Below, piece by piece: positions 33,823 through 45,386 of a DNA stretch of 64,000 nt. The stretch spans positions 45,991,417-46,055,416 of the forward strand of contig JAOANR010000011.1 in assembly GCA_030278955.1 (NCBI GenBank), written 5' to 3'. A program made the position numbers and the translations under genes. The DNA comes from Hygrophila difformis (lineage: Eukaryota; Streptophyta; Magnoliopsida; Lamiales; Acanthaceae). Numbering within the stretch: position 1 is the first letter of the stretch; each line of letters begins with the position of its first letter. The notes under the pieces were generated by a model, which saw nothing but the letters and a program-made list of their open reading frames with translations, did not search any database and had not been told where the DNA came from.

Positions 33823-34187
33823 TAGTATTCTATTATTTGCATTTAACCTTGCCAATTAACTTTTTTACTTTGATTTAAAATTAAAGAAAGATATTGAAAA
33901 TGTCTCTTATGTGTGCCTTAAACTAAAGGTTTCTCTATGGAGATGGGAACAATTTAAATTTTCTCCTAGGAAATATAGAAAAAATGGATAAAAAATATCA
34001 ACAAACTTTCCAAGTTCAAAGAAATAAATTTCAATAAAGAGGGAGTGTTATAATTCAAATTTTATCTCTATTGCATATGAATCTCAAAAAGACCATTTAT
34101 AGTTCGAATTAAAGGGGTTAATTCACTTTCATTTTTTTTTGTTGATTTAAGATATTTTTAATGGAAATTAATATAATGAAAATATGA

Positions 34188-34189
<2 letters not shown>

Positions 34190-34227
<38 letters not shown>

Positions 34228-34243
34228 GTTGTTGTTGTTGTTG
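34190..34243. repeat. Compound microsatellite (TTA)n(TTG)n
   Basis: About twelve TTA units followed by about six TTG units. Confidence 0.9.
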
Positions 34244-34446
34244 TTTTTTTTATAATCCATGGGGTGGCTTATGATTATTTCCAACTGAGAGAGAGAGCCG
34301 ACTTGATAGTTCTTTTCATGGCCACAAAATGAGTGGTCAAATGCATGCTTTTCCTATGGTATTATAATAGTAGTTCATTTGGCAACCATATTTGTACTTA
34401 TTATTCTTTTTTTATGTGACATTATTACTATGTTATTCAATTCTTA

Positions 34447-35192
34447 GACCATCTCCAATGGTCCCCTAAAACCTAAAATGGGGTGGCATCTTCTCTCCAA
34501 CAATACCCTAAAACAAAACCTATTTTAAGTTTTTTGAGTTTTATGAATAGTAAATACTCAAATTTGAGTATTTACTATTCATAAACCTATATCACTTTTT
34601 GCAATTAAATTAATTGCAATTTCATCCCTCCAATTGTTGCAAATTGAATATTGATCTAATTTTGTATTATATTTGATAATTATACTTCATATAATTTTTT
34701 TATTAAATAAATTTTATATTTAATTAGATTAGAAATTTTAAGGTTTCTTTATAAAATAAATTTTAAACATAAAGATAACTAAATTTTTAAAGTTTTGGTA
34801 CAATCTTAGCAATCATTAAAAAAATTACATTAACATATGAAAATATAATTAAACATAACACATCTCAAATACTTAAAAAATGTACAAAATTAAACAACTA
34901 AATAACTACGCAAACGGAAAATTAAGTTAATAGTCATCTAAATCAACATCGGATCATCCAACATTATTGAAATACGTAGATGAATTTCTATTGAATTTAT
35001 GTGGGGTTAATGTAGAATTTATAAGAAATGAAGGGTATGATTGAAAAGATAATAAGTTTGTATGGAAAAGAATATATAGAGAATATTCTTTTAAGTTTGA
35101 GTTTAGTGTAAATGGTTGGAGATGAATTACTGTTTGATGTGACATTTACTGTAAAATGTGTTTGAGTTTGGTGTTGGCTATTGGAGATGCCC
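34447..35192. mobile_element. PIF/Harbinger-type MITE (746 bp)
   Basis: Ends GACCATCTCCAATGG and CTATTGGAGATGCCC, flanked by TTA on both sides (34444-34446 and 35193-35195). TTA duplications are typical of PIF/Harbinger. No transposase frame. Confidence 0.7.
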
Positions 35193-35195
35193 TTA

Positions 35196-35917
35196 TACTA
35201 CTATCTTTACCAAAAATTCTTATACTACTACTTCATCACTCACTATTTAATTTATGACTTTTAAGTTTATTAAAAAAATTCACACATGTTTGAATGGAGC
35301 ACCCTGGACCATGAGGTCCTTGTAGTCATAACCGTGGATTAGATTGGTCCCATGTGTGGTTTCATATGATTCAAGGGTGTGGATTCTTCATGTGATGTCC
35401 ATGGAAGTCTTGAATATTCATCCATTACAACTTTGAATGAATTCCACAATTTTTTCGATTTAATAAATGAGAGCTGAGGGAATGATTGAAATTGAAGTGC
35501 ATGTAAGAAAGACTAGTTATAATATTTACTCCTACTTAGACTTGTCAAGGAAATATAATATATAAGTACAAATTGTTCGGCCAACATCTTTTCATGTACA
35601 TTATTTATATATGGTCACAACACTACACGTCAATTACCAAGTGATTGAGAATGGTTGAAGTAATTTGCTACGTAATTTTAATCATCATCCTTAAAAAAAG
35701 AAAGAAAGAGAGAGAGTAGAATATTTATAGGTTTGGTGGTTGAAGTGATAAGCTAAAAAACAAGTTAGAAGATCATGATTGATAATGCCTATGTTTAGAA
35801 AATAATTTTACATTAGAGTTTGGAATATAGATGTTATTGATTATTAAAATTAGTCTTTATTATATATAATGTGTTAAGGTTTCTTTTTTTTAAGGTATAT
35901 GTTTTAAAAGCTAAGTG
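35196..35917. other. Intergenic
   Basis: AT-rich, no gene or recognisable repeat. Confidence 0.5.
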
Positions 35918-36289
35918 TTAAGGGCCCGTTTGGATTGGCTTTTAAAAAAAGCAGAAGCCAAGAGTAGAAGCAGAAATGAAAGCCAAAAGCAGAAGCAGGT
36001 AACTTTTGCATTTGGATTGAATGTTTGAAAAGCAATTTTTTTCAAAAGTGTGTTTGGATGTGTAAAAGTGAAAAGTGCTTTTGAAATGTGTAAATTATTA
36101 AAAATGATATGCTACTTATAAAGGATAGTATAAATTTATAGTGTAATTTAAATAAACTACTACTCCACCCGCACGATGCGCGGATTCCAAAGAAAAAAAA
36201 TTATTGTACCAATGAAACACACGAATGTAAAATTGCATAAGAGGTCATTAAACATTTAAAATCAACACCCATTCACAAACTTTCCGAAT

Positions 36290-37133
36290 TCATACATTTT
36301 GGAGAACTTCCTTGTAGACAACATTGATGGTGGTCTTTCTATCCGACTCCACGTTATCATCATCATCACAAATTAGGATTTTTAACCCCCCACGTGTTGT
36401 CACTCTTGAAGCTGCAACATACAACTGACCATGGGTAAATACGGGTTTGTTCAAGAATAATCAAACTTTAGATAATGATTGACATTGACTTTTGTTTATT
36501 GTCAGTGCATAACAAAGTATAATTGAAAATTGCCTTCGGTCGAATTTGAAAGGGAAACGTGCATCCGACATTATTATGCTCATCCTTGGAATCAAGACCT
36601 TTGCTCCAACATTTTCACCTGTTAGAATTTCACCCTGAATCACATTACTTCCGAGATGTGTGATGAGTAATCTTGTACCATTGCAGAGACCATTGAGTGG
36701 ATCAAGATTTCTAATGAGCATTACTGGAGTACCAACCTTCAGCTCTAGGGAATGCACAGAGAATCTGGAGCAATTTAATGTATTAAGAAACTCTACTGTG
36801 TGGATGTCAGCCAACAGCGATGCACCGCTATCAGATATTGAGGCTTTGTCTGCACTAAGATATATCATGCCTTCATTATTATTCATTGAGAGCATATAAT
36901 CATTGATCATGTCGACAACCTTTATTGTCGGACACAGAATAGCTCGTTCCTTTAAGTAATTACGATCACACATGTTCTCAATGAACGAAGGATATAGTTC
37001 TTCAACGATGGAAGAAATAGGATCATCTAAGTAGTTCACCAAGAATTCATCAGGTATATCAATCTTTGCCTTTCCATCAACGGAGTCCCCTAGTTGTCCA
37101 TCACCTATAGCTGACAACCAAGTAGAAAACGAC
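36290..37133 (-). pseudogene. Helitron PIF1-type helicase, C-terminal part
   Basis: Reads, in order, LSAIGDGQLG, IPDEFLVNY, ERAILCPTIKVVDMIND, YLSADKASI, FLNTLNCSRFSVHSLELKVG, PVMLIRNLDPLNGLCNGTRL, FKFDRRQFSI and ALTINKSQCQSLSKV. After an in-frame TGA (near 36452) it continues LFLNKPVFTHGQLYVAASRV and DRKTTINVVYKEVLQ to a stop at 36290. These are the superfamily 1B motifs IV to VI of Helitron helicases. The TGA replaces what is normally a Gly codon. Its N-terminal half lies 3 kb away at 40159-40955, separated by the inserted element at 37137-40155. Confidence 0.88.
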
Positions 37134-37844
37134 TTAGAGGGTGTTTGGATGTGCATTTTGAAAAGTGCTGCAGCGTTTTCAAAACGCATAATCAAATAAT
37201 TGCTGTAAGAAAACGTGCTGCAGAAAATTAAGTGTTTGGATGAGCTTATGCTGTTTTAAAACGCAATAATCAGATAATCAATTTTTAATTGTTTGGCTTT
37301 GTGTTTTCATATTGTAAAATTACCACAAGGGTATGAATAATAAAAAATAAATAATTATTAAAGACATCATCATTATGTTGGTGAACAAAGCCAGAGTAAT
37401 TTTGCAAGTAATGTTCCTTTTTACCAAACTATAATATTATAATGTATGAACTCACAAATGATTTGGCCTAACACAGTGAATTAATTCCATATTTAAAAGA
37501 ACATTCGGAAAAGAATAAAGGTATTACGGAGCTTATATTTTCGCGGCTACTCTGGTACACAACTCCGCCGTCTTCGAGTAACGATTGCGCAGAGTGGCGG
37601 TATTAATGGGGAAGGAAGAAGCGCCGGTGGTAGTTGACGAGGCCCGCGCCGCTGACTGATTGGGAAAGAAGGAGTCCCTACTTTGCCTGGTAAAACTCCC
37701 CTGCTATAAGAGTTGAATAGCTGCTCCATTGCCTGGAAGAAATCTGCTGGAGTGAGAAAGGAATTATGCCCTAATGTATTAATGTGGGGATAATATGGTA
37801 ACTTGAATTTTTGGTGCAAACGTGATTCTGTTGCAGCTACAAAA

Positions 37845-39998
37845 TGTAATGACCCGATTTAATTAATTGGACTGTTTAAATAACTTGGTAATTGGTTATT
37901 TTGCATTTCAGTCCGGTTGGGTCGATTTGATGTGATTAAGAATGTATAGGGGCTCTACTATAATTATTAACAAGTGGAAGTAATAAGGGGGTCTTTTTGT
38001 AGTTTTTATTAAGTTAGAATTAGAAAGAAACGGGTGAAGAGGGAGAGGGAGACCGAGAGAAGAGAAAGAAAAGGGGAGAAGAAGAATTTCGTTCGATTCA
38101 CCGCAATCCCTTGGAGATCGATTGAGAAATCGTTGGTAAGTGTTTTTCCCTCATCATCTTCTTCGATTTGAGTGTAGTTTTGTCCATATTGGTGTTGATT
38201 TGAAGATGATCCTTCAATGTTAGGTTTTGGTTGTTTTTGTTCGATTGAAGCTTGTAATCGACGAATCGGAGGTCGATTTTTGTTAGAAGACATCAGGCAA
38301 GGGATTATATTGCTTAAATTACGTGTTTGGGGGGTATTTGGGGGTCGGATTCCGGCGAAATCGCCGGAAAACCGATTGGAAAATCGGAGAAGACGATGAA
38401 CAGTAACTGCTACAGTAACTGCTACAGTACTGCTACAGTAACTGTACAGTAGTTACCGCGGTAACTCGCGCAGTTACCGCAGTAATTCGCCACAGTAATT
38501 ACCACGGTAATTTGAACAGTAATTACCACGGTAATTTGAACAGTAATTACCACAGTAACTTGTACAGTAGTTACCACAGTAACTCGCTACAGTAGTTACC
38601 GCAGTAACTCGCTACAGTAGTTACCGCAGTAACTTGCTACAGTAATTGCTACAGTAATCGCTACAGTATCGCTACAGTACTGGGCTGCGTATATCACGCG
38701 TTTTACGCGCGCGGGTGCGCCGTGAGAGCATGAAGGCCCTGTTTGGCCCCTTTTTGTGCGATTTTGATTATATAATGATGTTTTCTTTGCTCCAATTATT
38801 GTTATGGCCTCCCCAAATGTTATTGGTAAACCGTGGATTAATCAATTGGCCCGTGTGGGTTGTTGAATTGCTTAGGGGAAACTGTTGAATTATGATATCA
38901 TTATGTATATGTGGATTATTGGTTGTTATTCCTGTTAGCCCTTTTGGGCTGGTTATTATAATGCATGGTATTGCATTATGGATGGATGGACATATTGGAA
39001 ATGTCTGATCGGGCAGCCTTTACCGGTGTTGTTGAGTCCCGATGGCCCTGCGGGGTGATTATTAGGCTATGATGCCTGTGATTTGGCTGCGATGCCTGTG
39101 ATTTGGCTGTTATGCCTGTGATTGGGCTGTGATGCCTGTGGTCCCTGCGGGGATGGTGTATGTTACCCTGTAACGGGTTGGAGTTGATGATATCCTCACC
39201 CGTGGGTTCATACCGCCCGGGTTTAGGTTGCCGGCTAGGCATATTCATTGCACTTGCATGTAGGGTAGATAGGTGTATGTTAGGCCATGCATCACTTGCA
39301 TAAATTGTATGATTGTGGTTGAAGCACCGGTATGGGACGGTGTGATGTTTTATCTACTTTATCTATATTATGCTCTGTTAATTATATTATTATTATTATT
39401 TATTATTATCATGAGATATGATGATGTTTTCCCTTACTCCCCGGCACGTAGCCTTGCTCAGTACGTTGTACTGACCCCCTTTGCTTTTGTCTGTTTTATA
39501 GATCCTGTTGGAGGCGCTGGAGCATGACTGGGTTTGGGGTTATGAGAGATCACATAGGACATTTCTGTTATTATTAATTATATGTCATTATGTGATACTC
39601 TGTTGACTGCTTTTGCTTGATATATACTTGACTAGTTGAGGCCTGTGAAGCTAGGATTTATTTCATATCGGCCTGTGGCCTTGTTTGAGTATGTGATTTA
39701 CTGCTTTGGGCCGGTAGCTCCCTTTGATGTATTGACAGGTTGCCTGATCATGATCTGAGAGGCTTGTAGCCTTTTACTCTGACAGAGTTTGCTTTATGCA
39801 GTTGTTCTGTGGTAATTGTTTATGTGCCTATGTGTTTTATTTGTTTTAGCTTCCGCATTAAACCGGATTAATCAGATGATCACTTTAGGTTTACCCAGTG
39901 TTGTACTAGCTATTTTAAATTAGCTGGCCACTAGTTTAGGATAGTTAGTACAGCGGTAATGCTTGCGAAAATCAGGTTTGAATTTTCGGGGCGTTACA
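37845..39998. mobile_element. Solo LTR, 2154 bp (probably Ty3/gypsy)
   Basis: Starts TGTAATGACCCGA and ends TCGGGGCGTTACA, near-perfect short inverted ends of TG...CA form. The 5-bp duplication CAAAA is seen on both sides (37840-37844 and 39999-40003). No internal retrotransposon genes, so it is a solo LTR left by LTR-LTR recombination. Long LTRs with TGTAACGCCCC-type ends are common in plant Ty3/gypsy chromoviruses; the lineage is inferred. Confidence 0.85.
38398..38690. repeat. ACAGTAACTGCT / ACAGTAGTTACCGC repeat cluster inside solo LTR
   Basis: About 20 tandem and inverted variants of CTACAGTAACT and CAGTAATTACCACGGTAATT. Many are palindromic (GTAATTAC, GTTACCGCGGTAAC). Confidence 0.85.
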
Positions 39999-40158
39999 CA
40001 AAATATAGCTGCAGAAAAACAGCGATATCTACCCATCAAAACGCAGATAATTGATTATTAGAAGTAACTTACCCAAACAGGATTAACTAATTATCTGCGT
40101 TTTGAAAACGCAATAATCAGATAATCAGCTTCATATCGCAGAAACAAACACCCTCTTA

Positions 40159-40955
40159 ATTTCGTTTTCCTCAACAGTTGAAGAAGCCGTGCGTAGGCGC
40201 ATGTTCTCAGTTAAGCGTAAAACTGTACAGCTGCTCCAAAGTTTTGAAGAAGTGAGTGTGGCATTAACAATATCTTGCCTCTTTCCCTTGGGAATAACAG
40301 GAAGGATCTGCCGGAAATCGCCACCCAAAACGATAGTCTTTCTGCCAAATGGGAAGTCACTGGAATCTAACTGAATAGGATGCATAAGATCACGAAGTGT
40401 CCTATCGAGTGCCTCAAAGCAATGCCTATGTGTCATAGGTGCCTCATCCCATATAATAAGACATGCCTTCTGAATAAGCTCGGCAAGATCAGTGGATAGT
40501 TTGATATTGCAAGTAGAATCTTCGGCAATTTCAATAGGAATCTTAAATCGAGAGTGAGCTGTTCGGCCACCCGGTAGCAATAAAGATGCAATTCCACTTG
40601 ATGCTACGTTTAGAACTATTTTCCCTTCCCTTCGTAGAGCAGCCGATATGCCATTCCATACAAATATCTTTCTTGTGCCACCACAACCATAAAAAAAAAA
40701 AAACAGCCCACCAATTCCAGAATTAACCGACGACATAACTTTGTCATGCACAATCCGCTGCTCGGGGGTACATTTTCTGAGGAAGTCTTTGTATTCCAAT
40801 TGCAATGCATTCCGATCATATGCTAATTCTTGATTCAATAGCAAATTCTCTGCCGAGAATGTCAAACATGAATAGCCTCCATGCGGCCTCACACGATGAT
40901 ATGTATCGACAGTCGAAATAAATCCTTGTTTCATCAATTGTCTAAAATTTACCAA
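40159..40955 (-). pseudogene. Helitron PIF1-type helicase, N-terminal part
   Basis: Reads FSAENLLLNQELAYD, then Walker A region FFYGCGGTRKIFVW, NVASSGIASLLLPGGRTAHS, FKIPIEI, Walker B LIIWDEAPMTHRHCFEALDR, IVLGGDFRQILPVI and LTENMRLRTA. The Walker A motif is damaged: GGTGKT is expected and GGTRKI is seen, so two key residues are lost. The helicase breaks off at the TTA target of the inserted PIF-like element. Helitron helicases unwind DNA during rolling-circle transposition; this one cannot work. Confidence 0.9.
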
Positions 40956-41304
40956 ACATAGATAATATTTGACTAACCATGCCGCCTTTTGTTTATTTGC
41001 CTCGAATGAGGGTCACTTGTCTGTCTTTTCTTCTCGTGGACGGGAGGAAAATTATAACTTGCATAATCTACACTCCATCAAATGTAATTGTAGTATATTC
41101 TACTTTCTGTTTGTCAAAAAATAATAAAGAATGCAAAAAAATTATTTGGGAATGACAAAGGTAAAATACCTTTGCTTATTACGGATTGACTTGAGCACAA
41201 TAAGCCAATTCCAGTCCCTCCTGATTCTGCTTAGCGAAAAAACTTTCAAATTTATAAGATTTAATAACAATATTAAACAAACCAAATAAATATATATTTT
41301 GTGA

Positions 41305-41820
41305 CTAACCATGCCGCCTTTTGTTTATTTGCCGTCCAAGAGCATCAATATGACCTATATTTATACTTACATCAACCATATTCGGAGTGTTATCATCTTC
41401 ATTTGTAGGATCTATAACACATGAAACTTGGGAAATTCTCTGTTGGGGAGAGATATGAGCAACTACACATCGACCAAAACGTTTAAGTAGAAACATAAAA
41501 CTTGATCAGAATCTAATAAAAGATACAACACCAGTTCGAGAATGAGAAGAGGACAAACCATTGCTTAATTCCTGGAAAGCTGTTCGGAACGTATAAAAGG
41601 AAGAATTTCTCACTTCTTGCTGAGGTGTAGGAATACTGCCGATGTTTAAAGCATTCAAATTGCCATTCTGAGTTATAGTTCTTTGTTGTGGATTCTCATT
41701 TTCGCTCCCAAATCGACAGCTCTTGGTCAACTTTCTCATTTCTTTTGTTGTTTTCAACTTAGTTTGCTCAAGTTGATTGTTTGTTTTATACTTCAAGAAC
41801 TGTTTCGGCCCACAATACAA
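41305..41820 (-). pseudogene. Unidentified repeated ORFs in inverted-repeat arm 1
   Basis: Two open frames, 104 codons (41820-41506, begins MYCGPKQFLKYK) and 63 codons (41496-41305, ends GRQINKRRHG), nearly identical to 44426-44941 on the plus strand. Basic N-terminal parts followed directly by the helicase suggest the 5' part of a Helitron transposase gene, before a lost Rep domain. No motif proves this. Confidence 0.5.
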
Positions 41821-42154
41821 CTAACCAATCCACACCATAATAGAAGACGGCTTCAATTATGGATTACGGCAGCACTTTTCTTGATGATCGCAAAAGATGT
41901 GCATTTATTATTACTTTTGCAGTCATTGAACAACACAAATTGTTAAATTACCATTTTACTGTACTGATTATTTCGATTAAAATATTGGTGTGTTATAGAG
42001 CACCATTATAAAAACCTATATAAAAGTGGACAAAGATGTAAATTTATCCTTAGATAATCAAACACTTTCTCAGATTAATTAAGTCTGACGACACAATGCA
42101 GTTCACTTCAAACAATGAAAATTTCAATCTTTGTTCATGCCAAATCTATAATCT

Positions 42155-42156
<2 letters not shown>

Positions 42157-42245
<89 letters not shown>
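42157..42245. repeat. (AAT)n microsatellite
   Basis: About 28 AAT units with one AGT interruption. The matching place in arm 2 (about 44092-44107) has only about five TTA units. Confidence 0.95.
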
Positions 42246-42434
42246 AAAGTGGATCAATCATGACAAATTATAAACATATTGTGATATATATGCCAAAAAC
42301 CATAAGTTATGTAACAAACCAACCTACATCAAACTATATATTTGGTTGGGAATTGTATCAACTTAAAAATAAAAACCAAAACAAAGTATTCATAATGATA
42401 CTGTGAAAATACATGACCAGTTCAGCAAAATCCT

Positions 42435-43313
42435 TCACCAGGAAAAGTGTAAACACTCCTTCTCTGCAACACATTTATGGCATAAGGGCTGCATCCTTGA
42501 ATAATCGTTATCAGGCCACCCATTTCTCCACCCCCAATGGTCAGTATTCTTGTAAAAGTAGAGTGGAAACCTTGGAAATGGGATAATAGGGTGCACCCAG
42601 AAACCAGGAACCATAGTCCTTATATTATTCCTGCATTCCACCAGAGAAGCTCTATCCCTGCATAGATAATCCATCATTTCCAGGCCTCTGCGTTTCTCCT
42701 CTTCAGAATTTGAAGTCAGCAGGAGTATAGAAGTCAAATAGATAGACTTCTTGTGACCCTCAGCAACATATACTTCAAGCATGCTCAAAACTAATTCCCT
42801 TTCAAGAGTGTCGTACAACAGACGCTGGGATGGAGGACATCATAGATAGTCATTTGAAATGCTTTGGGGAGCGACAAATTCATTATAAAGGATCAACAGA
42901 TAAAATGATATGAATTTATACAATAATACCAAAATGCCTTTAAATTCTATATCATAATTCCCTGCCATTAAACATGCGTTGTAGAAAACCATTGCTTCTG
43001 GTGAGAGATTGGATAACCAACGTCTATGGAAATAGGACATCTCACAGGTCCTGAGTACAATATGGCGATGCAGAACCCTTGCAAATGATCGACAACTGAA
43101 ATGGTTTATATAAAGCAATTAAATATATAAGCTACATTAACAGGTATAAGTAGAATAAGTAAAAGGAAAAATGCTCCTCAAACTAAACCTCTTTACTAAG
43201 GATAACATGGATCGCATAGATGCAGTTCCAACCCTAGACAACATCTCCGCGAGCACATCATCAGGAATTTGATCCAAGCTTTCACAACTCATGAGCACAG
43301 TGGATAATTCCAT
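42435..43313 (-). CDS. F-box protein (At2g35280-like), three exons, carried inside the Helitron-derived locus
   Basis: Exons 43313-43189, 43095-42930 and 42824-42435 join in phase with GT-AG introns (GTTTAG...TTTCAG and GTATTA...TCCCAG). They give a 226-residue protein without internal stops. The N-terminus is an F-box (IPDDVLAEMLSRVG, residues about 16-29), which docks on SKP1 in an SCF ubiquitin ligase. The middle (NLSPEAMVFYNACLMAG, EGHKKSIYLTSILLL, EEEKRRGLEMMDYL) resembles the Sel1/TPR-like helices of plant F-box proteins of the At2g35280 type. The C-terminus has a Cys/His cluster (CHKCVAEKECLHF). The gene lies in the loop of a 1.4-kb inverted repeat next to a Helitron helicase. Retained introns indicate capture at the DNA level. 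Whether it is expressed is unknown; it may be an intact passenger or a young pseudogene. Confidence 0.8.
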
Positions 43314-43922
43314 TATAGTGTATCTAGAAGCAAAAAATTAAAAAAATAAAAATTAAAAAAGATAGACAAACATCATTAACCACTTGTGCGAATTGTTCTC
43401 AGCATTATTTTCCAAATAACAATTTTTTGTCGAACGAATAAGAAAATGCAGAGGAATCCTTCACAGAATCAAAATGCATACTCACTCAACTTGTGGCATT
43501 GGCATAGATACATATAGAGGCAAAATTTGAGACCCAATACGCATGGTAGAATAGTTCTTTAATTTCGATTGAAATAGGGAAATACAAAATTCCAACGGCC
43601 AACCAAAAAAAAAAGAAAAAAAGCCATACTATTGTCGTAGATACCACCGATAGTGTAAGGGAACCTTCAAAAACAACTATGTCTAACTTATAAGACGATT
43701 TAAACAACAGGATACCATCGTTGATCCCTAAATCACTCACATGCATATGAATAAACTCCAAATACTTTAAGGGAGATACTTTAATCAAATAGATATGCAC
43801 ATTCAAGAAAGGGCGGCACCAAAAATACAAACAATTACTGAAAACTAAAATAAATGGCCGGACCTTACGCCTGATGCAGCGACGGAGGATATGGCAAAGG
43901 CTTCCGTCGGTTTAGATATGCA
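43314..43922. other. Upstream part of inverted-repeat loop
   Basis: No coding domain. It could include the captured 5' region of the F-box gene. A 114-codon minus-strand open frame at 43486-43830 looks random. Confidence 0.4.
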
Positions 43923-45290
43923 CATGTATTTTCACAGTATCATTATGAATACTTTGTTTTGGTTTTTATTTTTAAGTTGATACAATTCCCAACCAAATAT
44001 ATAGTTTGATGTAGGTTGGTTTGTTACATAACTTATGATTTTTGGCATATATATCACAATATGTTTATAATTTGTCATGATTGATCCACTTATTATTATT
44101 ATTATTACAGATTATAGATTTGGCATGAACAATGATTGAAATTTTCATTGTTTGAAGTGAACTGCATTGCGTCGTCAGACTTAATTAATCTGAGAAAGTG
44201 TTTGATTATCTAAGGATAAATTTACATCTTTGTCCACTTTTATATAGGTTTTTATAATGGTGCTCTATAACAAACCAATATTTTAATCGAAATATTCAGT
44301 ACAGTAAAATGGTAATTTAATCATTTGTGTTGTTCAATGACTGCAAAAGTAATACTGATCATCAAGAAAAGTGCTGCTGTAATCAATAATTGAAGCCGTC
44401 TTCTATTATGGTGTGGATTGGTTAGTTGTATTGTGGGCCGAAACAATTCTTGAAGTATAAAACAAACAATCAACTTGAGCAAACTAAGTTGAAAACAACA
44501 AAAGAAATGAGAAAGTTGATCAAGAGCTGTCGATTTGGGAGCGAAAATGAGAATCCACATCAAAGAACTATAACTCAGAATGGCAATTTGAATGCTTTAA
44601 ACATCGGCAGTATTCCTACACCTCAGCAAGAAGTGAGAAATTTTTCCTTTTATACGTTCCGAACAGCTTTCCAGGAATTAAGCAATGGTTTGTCCTCTTC
44701 TCATTCTCGAACTGGTGTTGTATCTTTTATTAGATTCTGATCAAGTTTTATGTTTCTACTTAAACGTTTTGGTCGATGTGTAGTTGCTCATATCTCTCCC
44801 CAACAGAGAATTTCCCAAGTTTCATGTGTTATAGATCCTACAAATGAATATGATAACACTCCGAATAGGGTTGATGGAAGTATAAATATAGGTCATATTG
44901 ATGCTCTTGGACGGCAAATAAACAAAAGGCGGCATGGTTAGTCACAAAATACATATTTATTTGGTTTGTTTAATATTGTTATTAAATCTTATAAATTTTA
45001 AAGTTTTTTCGCTAAGCAGAATCAGGAGGGACTGGAATTGGCTTATTGTGCTCAAGTCAATCCGTAATAAGCAAAGGTATTTTACCTTTGTCATTCCCAA
45101 ATAATTTTTTGCATTCTTTATTATTTTTTGACAAACAGAAAGTAGAATATACTACAATTACATTTGATGGAGTGTAGATTATGCAAGTTATATTTTTCCT
45201 CCCGTCCACGAGAAGAAAAGACAGACAAGTGACCCTCCTTCGAGGCAAATAAACAAAAAGGCGGCATGGTTAGTCAAATATTATCTATGT
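43923..45290 (+). repeat. Inverted repeat, arm 2 (about 1370 bp)
   Basis: Reverse complement of 40956-42415. Its outer end breaks at CTATGT and joins directly to MITE sequence (TGTGTAAAAGTG). Confidence 0.93.
44426..44941 (+). pseudogene. Unidentified repeated ORFs in inverted-repeat arm 2
   Basis: Plus-strand counterparts (44426-44740 and 44750-44941) of the frames at 41305-41820. Only a few residues differ (for example NEDDNTPN versus NEYDNTPN), so the duplication is recent. Confidence 0.5.
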
Positions 45291-45386
45291 GTAAAAGTGA
45301 AAAATACTTTTGAAATGTGTAAATTATCAAAAATGATATGCTACTTATAAAGGATAGTATAAATTTATAGTGTAATTTAAATAAAT
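45287..45386 (+). repeat. Direct duplication of 100 bp of MITE sequence
   Basis: Repeats 36058-36157 with about three differences. It flanks the 9-kb insertion as a direct repeat, far longer than any target duplication. Confidence 0.9.

Larger units (their letters stand above)
37137..40155. mobile_element. PIF/Harbinger-like element inserted in the helicase (contains a solo LTR)
   Basis: Ends GAGGGTGTTTGGATGTGC and GAAACAAACACCCTC with TTA duplications at 37134-37136 and 40156-40158. The subterminal parts repeat GCGTTTTGAAAACGCAATAA and AATCAGATAATCA on both sides. Without the solo LTR the element is about 860 bp. A 90-codon open frame at 37547-37819 (minus) has no known domain. Related short copy at 51875-52003. 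Confidence 0.85.
40956..42415 (-). repeat. Inverted repeat, arm 1 (about 1460 bp)
   Basis: Reverse complement of 43923-45290 with few differences. Carries the open frames 41506-41820 and 41305-41496 (minus). Longer than arm 2 mainly because of an expanded (AAT)n tract at 42157-42245. Its outer border abuts the helicase. Confidence 0.93.
36162..45290 (-). mobile_element. Rearranged Helitron-derived block with helicase, inverted repeat and captured F-box gene
   Basis: On the minus strand the order is: inverted-repeat arm, F-box gene, second arm, N-terminal helicase part, PIF-like insertion, C-terminal helicase part. It ends near a hairpin CCGCGCATCGTGCGGG (about 36167-36182) that looks like a Helitron 3' terminal stem, followed by TGGAGTAG in place of a clean CTRR end. 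The HUH Rep domain expected upstream of the helicase is not found. The 5' end is not a normal Helitron terminus. Confidence 0.7.

Noticed and set aside
37845..39998. TIR DNA transposon from the inverted TGTAATGACCCGA / TCGGGGCGTTACA ends
   Set aside because: Short TG...CA inverted ends and a 5-bp duplication fit an LTR better. No longer inverted repeat exists.
36290..40955. Cellular PIF1 helicase gene
   Set aside because: Sequence style and C-terminal HGQLYVAASRVTTR match Helitron helicases. Walker A is damaged and a stop is in frame.
43486..43830. 114-codon minus-strand open frame upstream of the F-box gene
   Set aside because: Hydrophobic random-looking product, no domain, absent from the F-box splice model.
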